From NCBI GenBank assembly GCA_963677885.1, contig OY782500.1:5146001-5210000 (forward strand): DNA of 64,000 nucleotides, read 5' to 3'. The notes beneath the pieces are model-generated. The model worked only from the letters and a program-made list of their open reading frames with translations. It did not search any database and had not been told where the DNA came from. The translations under genes were made by a program, and so were the position numbers. This document shows positions 50,932 through 60,534 of the stretch, one piece after another. Numbering within the stretch: the stretch's first letter is position 1; each line of letters opens with the position of its first letter. Origin of the DNA: UBA1351 sp963677885 (GTDB taxonomy: Bacteria > Bacillota > Clostridia > Lachnospirales > Vallitaleaceae).

Positions 50932-52140
50932 ATGGCAAGTTTTACTTATACCGCTATAACTAAAGAAGGTAAAAACGTCAAAGGCCAGTTACAAGCCGGA
51001 ACTAAAGATATTGCAACATCCAATATTAAAGAAATGGGCTTGATTCCTTTAACTGTTAACGAACAAAGTGGAATGAACAAAAGCTTTGTCATTGGTAACC
51101 CAGTTAAGGTCAAAGACCTGACAATTTTCTGTCAGCAATTTGAAGCTATACTGACCGCCGGAGTAAGTGTACTGGAAGCACTTTTTTTATTGAAAGAGCA
51201 AACCCAGAATAAACACTTATCCAAAATCATTGAAGACATGTATACAAGAGTTGAACGAGGCGAAGCCCTTTCAGCAAGTATGCAGGCCAACTCTAAATAC
51301 TTTCCTTCAATCCTTATTAACATGATTGAAGCAGGTGAGGTTTCCGGTAACTTGGAAATCGCCCTAAATAGAATGGCCCAACACTTTGAAAATGAACATG
51401 AACTTCAGCAAAGTGTTAAGAAGGCGACTACGTATCCAACAGTTGTTGCATTTGTAGCAGTCATCGTGGTTGTAATTCTAGTCGTAGTGGTAGTTCCTAC
51501 ATTTGTTAGTATGTTTGCAGGGATGGGAATGGAATTACCTGGCACAACAAAAGCTTTGTTGGCTATTAGTGACTTCATCAAAACTAAATGGTATATACTT
51601 ATTGTGGTAATTGGAGGTTCCATATTTGGCTTAAGATTTTATTCCAAGACTGAAGTTGGCTCCATAACATTAAGCAGAATTAAACTTGTTGTTCCAATAT
51701 TTGGACCAGTACAGACTAAAATTGTGGCATCAAGGTTTTCAAGAACCATGAGTACATTATTGGCATCTGGACTTCCTTTGCTGGAAGCATTGGTTATCGT
51801 AGCCAAAGTCGTTGATAACTATGTGGTAGAAAAAGGATTGTTAGATGCAAAAGATCAAGTGAGCAAAGGTATTCCATTGTCAAAGCCCATAATGGAAATG
51901 GGTGTTTTTCCACCGATGATTACCCACATGGTAAGAATTGGCGAAGAAACGGGACAAATGGAACCTATATTAAATAAAGTTGCTGATTTCTATGATCGCG
52001 AGGTAGAATCAGCGGTGGCTCAAATGACAACCATGTTAGAACCAGCCATAATCGTCTTTCTAGCAGTTGTTGTTGGATTTGTTGTAATTTCAATTATACA
52101 GCCTATGTTTGGTATGTATTCAGGAATCAATAATTTATAA
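50932..52140 (+). CDS. pilC: Type IV pilus inner-membrane platform protein PilC
   Basis: 402 residues with two T2SF domains (FCQQFEAILTAGVSVLEALF and ASRFSRTMSTLLASGLPLLE) and three membrane segments (around 170-195, 220-240 and 375-400). It couples ATPase action to pilin insertion. I start at the ATG at 50932, preceded by GGGAGAAGGAA; the longer frame from 50890 has no support. pilA follows after 19 bases. Confidence 0.95.
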   Translation: MASFTYTAITKEGKNVKGQLQAGTKDIATSNIKEMGLIPLTVNEQSGMNKSFVIGNPVKVKDLTIFCQQFEAILTAGVSVLEALFLLKEQTQNKHLSKIIEDMYTRVERGEALSASMQANSKYFPSILINMIEAGEVSGNLEIALNRMAQHFENEHELQQSVKKATTYPTVVAFVAVIVVVILVVVVVPTFVSMFAGMGMELPGTTKALLAISDFIKTKWYILIVVIGGSIFGLRFYSKTEVGSITLSRIKLVVPIFGPVQTKIVASRFSRTMSTLLASGLPLLEALVIVAKVVDNYVVEKGLLDAKDQVSKGIPLSKPIMEMGVFPPMITHMVRIGEETGQMEPILNKVADFYDREVESAVAQMTTMLEPAIIVFLAVVVGFVVISIIQPMFGMYSGINNL

Positions 52141-52159
52141 AAAATAGGAGTGAGAAAAA

Positions 52160-52636
52160 ATGAGAAAAAATATTAAAAATGAAAAAGGTTTTACACTAAT
52201 TGAGTTAATTATCGTTATTGCTATCCTTGCAATTATTGCAGCAGTAGCTATTCCAAATATTGTTGGCGCTGTTGAAAGTTCAAGAAAGTCAGCTGACATA
52301 GCAAATGCAAAAGTTATTTTGAATGCTGCTGGTACTGTTCAAGCTAAATATGAAGACTTATCAACTATTGCAGCTGGTGATTATGATGTTACGTTCGCTA
52401 CTCCAACATATGATGCCAATGGAGTTCCTACAAATTTTGTGAGTGCATTAATTCTTGAAATTAATGGAGATCAACCAGAACCAAAGTTTAAAGGTGATGA
52501 TGGTACAACTAATCTAGCTACTGCAGATAGATTTATTTTAACAGTAGCTGGTAATGGTGGGATGTCTGTGCATGTTGCCTCAGCAACTGCTACACTTGCC
52601 GAAGTGTCACCAGATACAAACGCTGTTTACGAGTAA
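52160..52636 (+). CDS. pilA: Major type IV prepilin (PilA-like)
   Basis: 158 residues. A 10-residue leader ending in KG is followed by FTLIELIIVIAILAIIAAVA, a textbook class III signal with Glu5 of the mature chain. The mature globular part is small, has no cysteines and ends with SPDTNAVYE. As the only short, simple pilin in the locus it is the likely main subunit. RBS TAGGAGTGAG. pilD starts one base after the stop. Confidence 0.93.
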   Translation: MRKNIKNEKGFTLIELIIVIAILAIIAAVAIPNIVGAVESSRKSADIANAKVILNAAGTVQAKYEDLSTIAAGDYDVTFATPTYDANGVPTNFVSALILEINGDQPEPKFKGDDGTTNLATADRFILTVAGNGGMSVHVASATATLAEVSPDTNAVYE

Positions 52637-52637
52637 G

Positions 52638-53384
52638 ATGTTACTTCCTATAGTTTTCGTCATCGGATTAGTAATAGGTTCATTCCTGAATGTTTGTATC
52701 TATAGAATACCGAGAAATGAAGAAATAGTGTATACACCTAGTCATTGTATGACATGTGGAAAACCTGTTAAATGGTACGACCTTTTCCCTGTTGTATCTT
52801 GGCTGGCCCTTGGTGGTAAATGCAGACACTGTAAGACAAAACTATCAAAACAATATCCCATAATAGAGCTGTTCAATGGGGCAGCCTATTTGGGGATTTT
52901 CTATTATTTGGGACTTAGTTGGCAAGCTCTAGCTATTAGTTTTCTGTTTTCAACTCTATTGGTTATTACAATGATTGATTTAAGTCATCAAATTATACCA
53001 AATAAAATTTTGATTTTTTTGTTTTTGATTAGTTTGCCTTATGTCATTTTTATTAGTAAATCCTATGTGGAGAGTATCATAGGTTTTTTTGCAGCTAGTA
53101 GTTTCCTATATTTGGTTGCCGTTTTGTCAAAAGGGCAAATGGGTGGTGGAGATATCAAGTTGATGGCAGTTGGTGGCTTCATTATTGGATGGAAAAACAT
53201 ATTATTGTCTTTAATGCTTGGGTCTATTATTGGTGCAATTGTAGGTATTACATTAATTTCAACTGGAGTTGTGAAGAAAAAGCAACTAATTCCATTCGGT
53301 CCATACTTGGCATCAGGTATTATGATTGCAGCAGTATTTGGTGATCAGTTGATTCATTGGTACTGGTCTTTATTTATTTTATAG
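52638..53384 (+). CDS. pilD: Prepilin peptidase / N-methyltransferase PilD
   Basis: 248 residues. The N-terminal methyltransferase domain has two CXXC pairs (CMTC and CRHC) with the GSFLNVCIYRIP start; the aspartic protease domain has TMIDLSHQIIPN and GGGDIKLM. About seven to eight membrane segments. It cleaves and methylates all prepilins of this locus. The ATG at 52638 begins one base after pilA's stop with no clear Shine-Dalgarno, so coupling to pilA translation is likely. Confidence 0.95.
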   Translation: MLLPIVFVIGLVIGSFLNVCIYRIPRNEEIVYTPSHCMTCGKPVKWYDLFPVVSWLALGGKCRHCKTKLSKQYPIIELFNGAAYLGIFYYLGLSWQALAISFLFSTLLVITMIDLSHQIIPNKILIFLFLISLPYVIFISKSYVESIIGFFAASSFLYLVAVLSKGQMGGGDIKLMAVGGFIIGWKNILLSLMLGSIIGAIVGITLISTGVVKKKQLIPFGPYLASGIMIAAVFGDQLIHWYWSLFIL

Positions 53385-53398
53385 AGGGGAGGAAGAAT

Positions 53399-55012
53399 AT
53401 GAGTCTTCCAAAGAAATTAATATCCATCGACATTGGAAATGAACGTATTAAAATTGCATATATTAACAAGCAAAAGAAAAAAATTACAGTGCTAAGTTCG
53501 ATGGTCATTCCAACACCACAAAATTCAATAAAAGACGGAGTGATTAATAACAAAGAAGAAATTAGTGCTGTTATTCGTAACGCATTATTAAGCGAAAAAA
53601 TCAAAGAAAAGAATGTTGTATTTACTATTTCAAGTAGTAAAATTATTACCCGTGAAGTTGAATTGCCTTATTTGAAACCGAATAAATTGAAAAATGTTGT
53701 AAGAATGAATGCGGAAGAATATTTTCCTGTTGACTTGACTGACTATTGTTTAGACTATACCATAACTGATATTGTAGAATCAGAAGAAGGTAAGAAAGCA
53801 AAAGTAATCATTTTTGCAGCCATGACAAGTATTGTAGATATGTATGTCGAACTTGCCGATTTGTGCAAACTAAAAGTTGTTGGTGTGGACTATACCGGTA
53901 ATAGTGTAGTAAGTTTTATTAGGAATGAGAATATTGAAGGTACTAACCTTTTTATTGATATAGGGGCCGAGAGCACAATGGTTGTTATTATGCATAACAA
54001 TGTTGTGAAATTTAGTCGTACCATTATGTTTGGTACGAAAATTGTCAATGACAGTATTATGAATCATTTTGAAGTGGATTATGAAGAAGCTACAAAAATA
54101 TCTAAGGAAAGACAACTACTTAATTTTGGAAATAATGAGAATACCTATTTAACAAATGATGTGACCTCTGGTATGGAACAGATACTAGGTGGGGTATCAC
54201 GTTTAGTTGATTATTATTCTTCAAGAAACAAGAATCAGGTTGAAAAGGTTTATTTACTTGGCGGTGGTTCGGAAATCTATGGCATCTTAGAGTATGTAGA
54301 TAAATTTTTTAATTTGAAGGCATCAAGTTTGTCTGAAACTAAATCAATTATTAATAAATCAAAAAATGATGACATTTTCAATCCTGTTTATTTTGCAGCT
54401 GCTTTTGGAGCAACGATTGAGACTATTAATCTTCTACCGCAACATATTAAGAATAGAGAAGCAAACAGGGCTAAACAAAGAGTCCCCTATTTGCTGGTGT
54501 TATTGTTGGTTGTTGCCTTAGGAGCTGCTTATTATTCTAAGTATGTTGAACTTAATAAACTGAATGATAGAAAATCAAATATTCAGTATGAAATCGAAAG
54601 TATGATGGATATTGAAACCATAAAAGCCAATCATATGCAGATTCAAGAAATGAAAGATTTTCGAGAATTGTTGGAAACATCCTCAACAACAAGATCTGAT
54701 TACTTGATTGATCTTATTAAGGGTATGGAAAAGACTATGCCTAACGAAGTGTTTATAACCAATTTGGAAGATAGTGAGATTTCCATTAATTTTGATATAA
54801 CTGCTTCTGATGAAGCTACAGTTGCGCAGATGTTAACTTATTTGAAAGCCATTGATGGTGGTGTTTACAATGGTGAAGTATATAAATTGTTTAGTAACGT
54901 GTATACAGATAGTTTAGTAAGAGTTGGAGACAAAGATGCAGGTACGTCATATATTACATGTAGCATTTCATGTACTTATTATGATCCTGAATTGTTGGAG
55001 GTGACAGAATGA
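53399..55012 (+). CDS. pilM: PilM-PilN fusion, type IV pilus alignment subcomplex
   Basis: 537 residues. Residues about 1-345 are the actin-like PilM (KLISIDIGNERIKIAYINKQ; GTNLFIDIGAESTMVVIMHN; VYLLGGGSEIYG). PilM normally ends here, but this chain continues with INLLPQHIKNRE, the typical PilN N-terminal motif that PilM binds, then a membrane segment (about 365-387) and a PilN-like periplasmic coiled coil and domain. So PilM and PilN are one polypeptide. The ATG at 53399 has GAGGGGAGGAAGA. Its last 4 bases overlap the PilO gene. Confidence 0.9.
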   Translation: MSLPKKLISIDIGNERIKIAYINKQKKKITVLSSMVIPTPQNSIKDGVINNKEEISAVIRNALLSEKIKEKNVVFTISSSKIITREVELPYLKPNKLKNVVRMNAEEYFPVDLTDYCLDYTITDIVESEEGKKAKVIIFAAMTSIVDMYVELADLCKLKVVGVDYTGNSVVSFIRNENIEGTNLFIDIGAESTMVVIMHNNVVKFSRTIMFGTKIVNDSIMNHFEVDYEEATKISKERQLLNFGNNENTYLTNDVTSGMEQILGGVSRLVDYYSSRNKNQVEKVYLLGGGSEIYGILEYVDKFFNLKASSLSETKSIINKSKNDDIFNPVYFAAAFGATIETINLLPQHIKNREANRAKQRVPYLLVLLLVVALGAAYYSKYVELNKLNDRKSNIQYEIESMMDIETIKANHMQIQEMKDFRELLETSSTTRSDYLIDLIKGMEKTMPNEVFITNLEDSEISINFDITASDEATVAQMLTYLKAIDGGVYNGEVYKLFSNVYTDSLVRVGDKDAGTSYITCSISCTYYDPELLEVTE

Positions 55013-56133
55013 CATCTAAAGAGAAAAATCTCATTTTAGCAGTTGCCTTTATCATATTAGTTGGTTTGTTTTGGTTTTTTCTATATAGACCTACTACTCA
55101 AAATATTTCAAAAATTGAAAGAGAAATTACAGGACTAAATAGTCAGTTAAGTGAATTGAAATTGGAATATGTTAATAAAGACAAGTATCTCGATGAGATA
55201 GATACGATGACTGATTTTATAGAAGAAATTAATAACCGTTATCCGGTATATGTCAGTCAAGAAAAGGTTATTAAAACGCTGATTGACTTGGAAGAAGAAA
55301 TTGAAACACTTGAGATTCCATTGTATACAATGGAAGTACCAAAGCCAGTTATTTCAGCTGGTGAATACACCGATGAAGAAACTGGTGAACTTAATTATCA
55401 TGAGACCTTGTTCAAAACAGAGGTCAGATTAGACTTGATTATGACATATGCTGATATGAAAAAAATGTTGACCTATATTCGTCAAAACGAAGATAAATTA
55501 AGCATTAATGGTATGAATATGACTTCTGATTTAGTAAATGATACTGTACAAACTTCCTTTGGTTTAGATTTCTATTTCTTGCTATCTGATGACCGCGTTT
55601 ATACACCTGAGGATTACTTTGGCGATTATGATCCTAAGGAAGAATCAATTTTTGCACCTTATGATGAATTTGGCGCTTCTTTTGATGCTGGGATAGAAGA
55701 TGGTGAAGCAGTTAAGGAAGAAGACGATTTTGTTGTTAATTTATCAACCATATACTCAGATCGTTCAACGGTAATTGTTTACAAGAATAGGGATCTAACT
55801 GGTGATACATATGTCTATGATGACTCCAATAGCATGATACCAGTTGAGTTTGTCTTTGAACAGACTGAAAGTGGTTACTCATATAAATATAAGACTTCTT
55901 CGGAGCAATTTCCTGGTAATTATTCCTTGGGTCAAACTTTTGTACCAGGAAACTTTATTGATATTGCAGTATACTCATCAGCAAGAGTAGATAGTGATGA
56001 TAAGAGTGGAGCTAATGTTACAATTATCAACAATACAGATTTACCTGTAAATATTAGGATATTGGTAGATGATAGTAACGCACCAAGATTTAACGTTATT
56101 GATCAAGTTGGAGAAGTGTTGTTTGAGAATTAG
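55009..56133 (+). CDS. pilO: PilO-like protein with a C-terminal extension
   Basis: 374 residues. A membrane segment at about 8-25 (ILAVAFIILVGLFWFFLY), coiled coil (ISKIEREITGLNSQLSELKL) and the PilO-type periplasmic region to about 200. PilO is usually about 200 residues; here an extra, acidic, beta-rich part of about 170 residues follows (linker with EEDDFVVNLSTIYSDRSTV), unlike known PilO. It overlaps the pilM-N stop by ATGA, so coupling is strong. PilO partners PilN; the extension's role is unknown. Confidence 0.85.
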   Translation: MTSKEKNLILAVAFIILVGLFWFFLYRPTTQNISKIEREITGLNSQLSELKLEYVNKDKYLDEIDTMTDFIEEINNRYPVYVSQEKVIKTLIDLEEEIETLEIPLYTMEVPKPVISAGEYTDEETGELNYHETLFKTEVRLDLIMTYADMKKMLTYIRQNEDKLSINGMNMTSDLVNDTVQTSFGLDFYFLLSDDRVYTPEDYFGDYDPKEESIFAPYDEFGASFDAGIEDGEAVKEEDDFVVNLSTIYSDRSTVIVYKNRDLTGDTYVYDDSNSMIPVEFVFEQTESGYSYKYKTSSEQFPGNYSLGQTFVPGNFIDIAVYSSARVDSDDKSGANVTIINNTDLPVNIRILVDDSNAPRFNVIDQVGEVLFEN

Positions 56134-56144
56134 AAGGTGAGACA

Positions 56145-57137
56145 ATGAAAAGGTTATGGAATAAACTAAGAAAATTTCATATTCCATTTACTGACCAAAA
56201 TGGTTTTACCCTTATCGAAGCTATTGCAACCATAGCGATTGTAGGTATTGTGGTTACTCCAATTGCTATGGTTTTTCAAGGGTCTCTAACCAGTTCTATC
56301 GAGGCCAGAGAGCAAATGAAGGCAAATCAGATGGGACAGCAATATGTCGAGTTGTTAAAAGCGATGGACTATATTGAACTTAAAAGGCTTGTGGATGACT
56401 ATGATGGTGTTATATCAGAAGATACAATAACAAATGGACTGTTTGATTTGCCCCTACCATTAAACAATTATGATGTTAGTGTAGATCTACATTATGATTC
56501 GGTTAGGGATGATAGTTCGCTTGATGCTGATTATAATGTTGCATTTGATAATCCTAACTATGAAATGCCGGTAGGAGATTTAGTCGATGCGCCATTACCG
56601 AATTATGCTAATTTGATCCATTTGTATTCAGCTGCAGAAAATGGCTTTAATCACTATGAAAGCGGTCGATCTTTCATTGGTTTGGATGATCCTAATAGAA
56701 TATTTGCTACAACAAGTGGAGAACGAAATATACTTATAACTTACGATTATTCCAATGAAGCTCGATCAGCTGTGACAGTTAAAGTTCTTCAAAATGGTGT
56801 AGAAGCTACATTTGACTATGTTGACTATGCTACAAATCTTAATACGATTATATATTGTGATGATACTGTGACACCTGAAGATGCTCAAATTAATAGTGAA
56901 ATTACTGTTAGAAGTACAATCGAGGAACCTGTCAGTATTTTGGTATATGAATCTGTTAATGATAAAGTTAAACCGAATATTAATCTTGAATTAGGTACTG
57001 TAAAATTGTATCGAGGTCTTTCAATAGTAGATATCTCTGTTAATACCCATCGGATTTATGAAATTGAAGTAACAATTACAAAAATAGGTTCTACGAAACC
57101 AATGATTCATGTAGTTACTACTAGACTAGCAAAGTAG
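56145..57137 (+). CDS. Minor pseudopilin, PilV/GspI-like
   Basis: 330 residues. A 20-residue leader ends in NG and is followed by FTLIEAIATIAIVGIVVTPI, with Glu5 present. The long helix then leads into an acidic beta-rich domain with Asp/Tyr/Asn-rich stretches. The size is larger than typical PilV. It starts 11 bases after the PilO gene, with AGAAGGTGAGAC as ribosome binding site. First of four minor pilins in a row; the position and helix suggest the GspI-like role in a tip complex, inferred. Confidence 0.82.
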   Translation: MKRLWNKLRKFHIPFTDQNGFTLIEAIATIAIVGIVVTPIAMVFQGSLTSSIEAREQMKANQMGQQYVELLKAMDYIELKRLVDDYDGVISEDTITNGLFDLPLPLNNYDVSVDLHYDSVRDDSSLDADYNVAFDNPNYEMPVGDLVDAPLPNYANLIHLYSAAENGFNHYESGRSFIGLDDPNRIFATTSGERNILITYDYSNEARSAVTVKVLQNGVEATFDYVDYATNLNTIIYCDDTVTPEDAQINSEITVRSTIEEPVSILVYESVNDKVKPNINLELGTVKLYRGLSIVDISVNTHRIYEIEVTITKIGSTKPMIHVVTTRLAK

Positions 57138-57145
57138 GTGAAGTC

Positions 57146-59902
57146 ATGAGCTATTTAAGAAGTGAAAAAGGATCGACTTTGTTATTAGTAGTAATAACTA
57201 TTGCAATACTCACTGTTCTTGGTACTACTATATTAACAATGAGTTTCATGAATACAAATATGAAGTTCACTGATCAAAGAATGAAAGAAACGTTATATTA
57301 TAGTGAATCAGGCATTGAACAGGTATATGCTATCGTCGGTAAATATGTTGACCTTGCACTTAAGGATGCATCAACTCAGACAGATGCAGCAATAAACACA
57401 AAAAGGGCGGAAATGGAAGCTATTCTAAATAGGATTGAAACTGATACGAATGCCTTACTCGGAGATGTAAATGCACAACTTGAATTGTATAATGATTATC
57501 ATTACGGTGATATTAGCTCTTTAAGTTTAGGTGAATTTATGTCATCTGGTTTATATTTAAAAATGCTTCTGTTTAACAATATTTTTGCTGGAGATCAAAC
57601 ATATAAAGACTATATGGATAAATTCTTAAAATTAGAGACTATTGATTTATCTGGCGATGTAGTTGAAGTGAATATACAGACAGGAGACAATACTGCCGGT
57701 AATCATGGTGAGCATAAGTTGCTCATTGATACTGATGCGATTGCAACTTATAGTCAAGAAATGATGAATGATAATTTTAAAGCTTATTTTAATGATAGTT
57801 ACAACAAAGATGCCTTAAAACACGACATCGAAAACTTGTATGTATATTTAGATGAAGCAGATACTGATAATGGTGCAGTGATTTCATTTGAGTCGATTTT
57901 TGATTATAATGACACTGGAACTAACGAATTTGTTATAAAGGGATTAACATCTACTTTCAATTATAAGGGAAGAACTCGAAGAACAATTGAGACTGACATA
58001 GTTATAAGAGAACCAGGTGATATTGTCCCTCTTGACTTGGCTCAGACAAAAGTCCAGGTAGAGAACAACCCTCTTTGGCAATATGCGATTATTACTCAAG
58101 GGAATTTACAGTTTAAGAACAATATACCCTTAGTTGCCAGTAATTCAGTTATTGATGGAAGTATATATTCTTTAGGTACTAGGCCAAAAGGCGATGCCGA
58201 TTTAGATAAAAGTAATCCTGATTCGCCAAGAAATTACATGTCATATAAAGGCATTATTCTTGATGGGAATGATACAAGTGTTGATGTAACAGGCGATGTC
58301 ATTAGCGAAAGCTATGTACAGATAGCTGCAGCATCGGATAATTGTAGTCTTGATATCAATAAGTCGCATGTGTATGCTAATGGTGTTGTGGTTCAATTTG
58401 GCAGCACTGATGGTAGTATTACAGTTTCTGACGGTAATGTTTATACAAGAGACGATTTGGAACTTAATGGAGTAAGATCAACTATAGATATTGATGGTTC
58501 TTACTATGGCTTTGTGGGTTCGGCTAGAGAGTTTAATGAAACCAGTTCTGTTGTAGTTAACTCTTCTTTTGAAGATTCGAGATTGAGGATTACGGGTAAT
58601 CCTACGACTTTTATGTCATATCCTGAACCAGCAGGAAAAGAAGGAATATATATTGCAGGTGTTAGTTATATTAATGACACTTTTGACCCAAACCCTAACA
58701 AACCCGATGTTCCAAGTCCTCAATTAAGTGGATTGTATCAGACAGGTGAAAGTATAGGTATAAAAGGTAACTACAGAGCCTATATATTCCCAAGCGCAGA
58801 TCCAAGTTCTGAATTTTACAGCGACAATTTATATGGAAGAACTGTTGGAGATGAAAGTGGCTTGGCTTTAGTATATAGAAAAGTGGAAGATCCAGATGCA
58901 GAAACACCTGTAGCGGGTGAATATATCACTAAAGAGGAAAAAGCAGAGTATTTTATTGAAATTGCAAGCAATGTTGATTATAAAGAGATTATTGCAAATG
59001 GCGAAGATTCCTTAGGCAATATAAAACTAGATATTTCAACAAGTGATTATAAATACACCCAAGGAGCTGTATTTGGTGTGTCTGCCGGTACTCTGATTCC
59101 TTATAAAGTTGAACCGGATGCTACATTGACTGATTATCTGGAAGAAGAATTAGCTCGTGATTATGTTTATATTATGAACACTTTACGACATAGAAGAGAA
59201 TATGATTACTTGTCAAACTTTTATGATATTAAAGGTGCAGAAAATGTTGTGAGTTTTATTGGAAATTCCGAAACAGCTGCCGTAATTCCAGGTTACTCTG
59301 AAGTTTTAAGAGTTTCTCATAGCTTTAATAAGAATACTGATATTAAATCAAATGTATTTGGACCAGCAGGTGTTGAGGGTAAGGAAATAAAAATTGTAAA
59401 GAGCAACAACATAGGTTTGTTTGAAAATACACTAGACAATTTTATTATTATTGGAACCGGCACAGGTTATAGTTATAATGATGGCGATATTATATCTTTT
59501 GACCTTGATGGGGACATAACGACGCCGTTGGAAGATGCATATGTAATAAATGTTGACAGTGATAATAGTGTTCTACAAGGTATTTTGTTAACTTCTGGAA
59601 AAGTCACCATTATAGGAAATGTCGATTTCTATGGATCTATAGTAGCAGTGGAAGATATAAACGTTTTAAGTGGAAATATTAGATTAACTAATGATGATTT
59701 AGAGGTGAGAAAATATCTTGCTAAATTAGTTATGACTAATACAAAATTATCCGATGCTCTAACACAAGATGGGTCTCTAGGGATTGACTTGGAAAATTAT
59801 GAATATATTGATGATGTCATCATTGGTAGCGGTAATAGTGATGCGTTAAGGCAGAATTATAATGAGTTTATCTACTATCAAAATTGGAAAATTGTCGAGT
59901 GA
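57146..59902 (+). CDS. Very large PilX/GspK-like minor pilin, possible pilus-tip protein
   Basis: 918 residues, far longer than any usual minor pilin. The 9-residue leader ends in KG and the mature chain begins STLLLVVITIAILTVLGTTI; Glu5 is replaced by Leu, as in GspK-type tip pseudopilins and PilX_N proteins. After the stalk, residues about 300-500 look like a right-handed beta-helix or bactofilin-like stack (SNSVIDGSIYSLGTRPKGD, SVDVTGDVISESYVQIAAAS, and others), repeated near the C-terminus (NSVLQGILLTSGKVTIIGNV). Pilus-tip adhesion or surface sensing is my inference. RBS GTAGGTGAAGTC. No disulfide pairs are evident. Confidence 0.8.
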   Translation: MSYLRSEKGSTLLLVVITIAILTVLGTTILTMSFMNTNMKFTDQRMKETLYYSESGIEQVYAIVGKYVDLALKDASTQTDAAINTKRAEMEAILNRIETDTNALLGDVNAQLELYNDYHYGDISSLSLGEFMSSGLYLKMLLFNNIFAGDQTYKDYMDKFLKLETIDLSGDVVEVNIQTGDNTAGNHGEHKLLIDTDAIATYSQEMMNDNFKAYFNDSYNKDALKHDIENLYVYLDEADTDNGAVISFESIFDYNDTGTNEFVIKGLTSTFNYKGRTRRTIETDIVIREPGDIVPLDLAQTKVQVENNPLWQYAIITQGNLQFKNNIPLVASNSVIDGSIYSLGTRPKGDADLDKSNPDSPRNYMSYKGIILDGNDTSVDVTGDVISESYVQIAAASDNCSLDINKSHVYANGVVVQFGSTDGSITVSDGNVYTRDDLELNGVRSTIDIDGSYYGFVGSAREFNETSSVVVNSSFEDSRLRITGNPTTFMSYPEPAGKEGIYIAGVSYINDTFDPNPNKPDVPSPQLSGLYQTGESIGIKGNYRAYIFPSADPSSEFYSDNLYGRTVGDESGLALVYRKVEDPDAETPVAGEYITKEEKAEYFIEIASNVDYKEIIANGEDSLGNIKLDISTSDYKYTQGAVFGVSAGTLIPYKVEPDATLTDYLEEELARDYVYIMNTLRHRREYDYLSNFYDIKGAENVVSFIGNSETAAVIPGYSEVLRVSHSFNKNTDIKSNVFGPAGVEGKEIKIVKSNNIGLFENTLDNFIIIGTGTGYSYNDGDIISFDLDGDITTPLEDAYVINVDSDNSVLQGILLTSGKVTIIGNVDFYGSIVAVEDINVLSGNIRLTNDDLEVRKYLAKLVMTNTKLSDALTQDGSLGIDLENYEYIDDVIIGSGNSDALRQNYNEFIYYQNWKIVE

Positions 59903-59910
59903 GGTTGTAC

Positions 59911-60534
59911 ATGAAAGGTAAAAACATATTCAAACAAATAAATAACGAGTCTGGATTTACCTTAATGGAGCTAATTATAACTATTGCTATTGTTGCTATA
60001 GCTGCTGGTATATCAGGATTTGGATTAAATGCGGTATTCAATGCGAATTTGAAGAATATAACATATGAATTTGCCTCAGACTATAGGCAGACAAGATATA
60101 AAACGGTTTCTGAGTTTGACACCTATTATCAAATGGTGATGACTTATGATACAGATAAAAAAAGATATGGTTACAAAATACAAAAGTATTTTGAAGATCC
60201 TGATAATTTAGGGACTTGGATTTTAATCGATGTAGAGCAAAAATCCTTCAGATCTAGCCTTGTTATTCAACGGGAATATACAGACGATAATTGGATGGAT
60301 TTAAGTGACCCTTCTATAGATCTTGCAAACAATCCCCAGCGAGGTACGTTTGTGTTTGAAGTTTCGACTGGTGGTATAGCAGAAAGAACTTTAAGTACAG
60401 GTGTAGAACTCGAATCCCTGATACTTAATGGGGGGAGTTTGGGCAAATTTCGCTTTGTCAACACTCGAAATAATGAAATCTATCAAATAGATGTCATAGG
60501 TGAAACGGGAAGGTTGGTTGTTTATGAAAAATAA
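59911..60534 (+). CDS. Minor pseudopilin, GspH/FimT-like
   Basis: 207 residues. A 15-residue leader ends in SG, followed by FTLMELIITIAIVAIAAGIS with Glu5, and FGLNAVFNANLKNITYEFAS, as in GspH/FimT proteins. A beta-rich globular domain follows. Start ATG at 59911, after GTGAGGTTGTAC; the longer frame from 59884 lies within the previous gene. The next gene overlaps its end by 11 bases. Confidence 0.85.
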   Translation: MKGKNIFKQINNESGFTLMELIITIAIVAIAAGISGFGLNAVFNANLKNITYEFASDYRQTRYKTVSEFDTYYQMVMTYDTDKKRYGYKIQKYFEDPDNLGTWILIDVEQKSFRSSLVIQREYTDDNWMDLSDPSIDLANNPQRGTFVFEVSTGGIAERTLSTGVELESLILNGGSLGKFRFVNTRNNEIYQIDVIGETGRLVVYEK

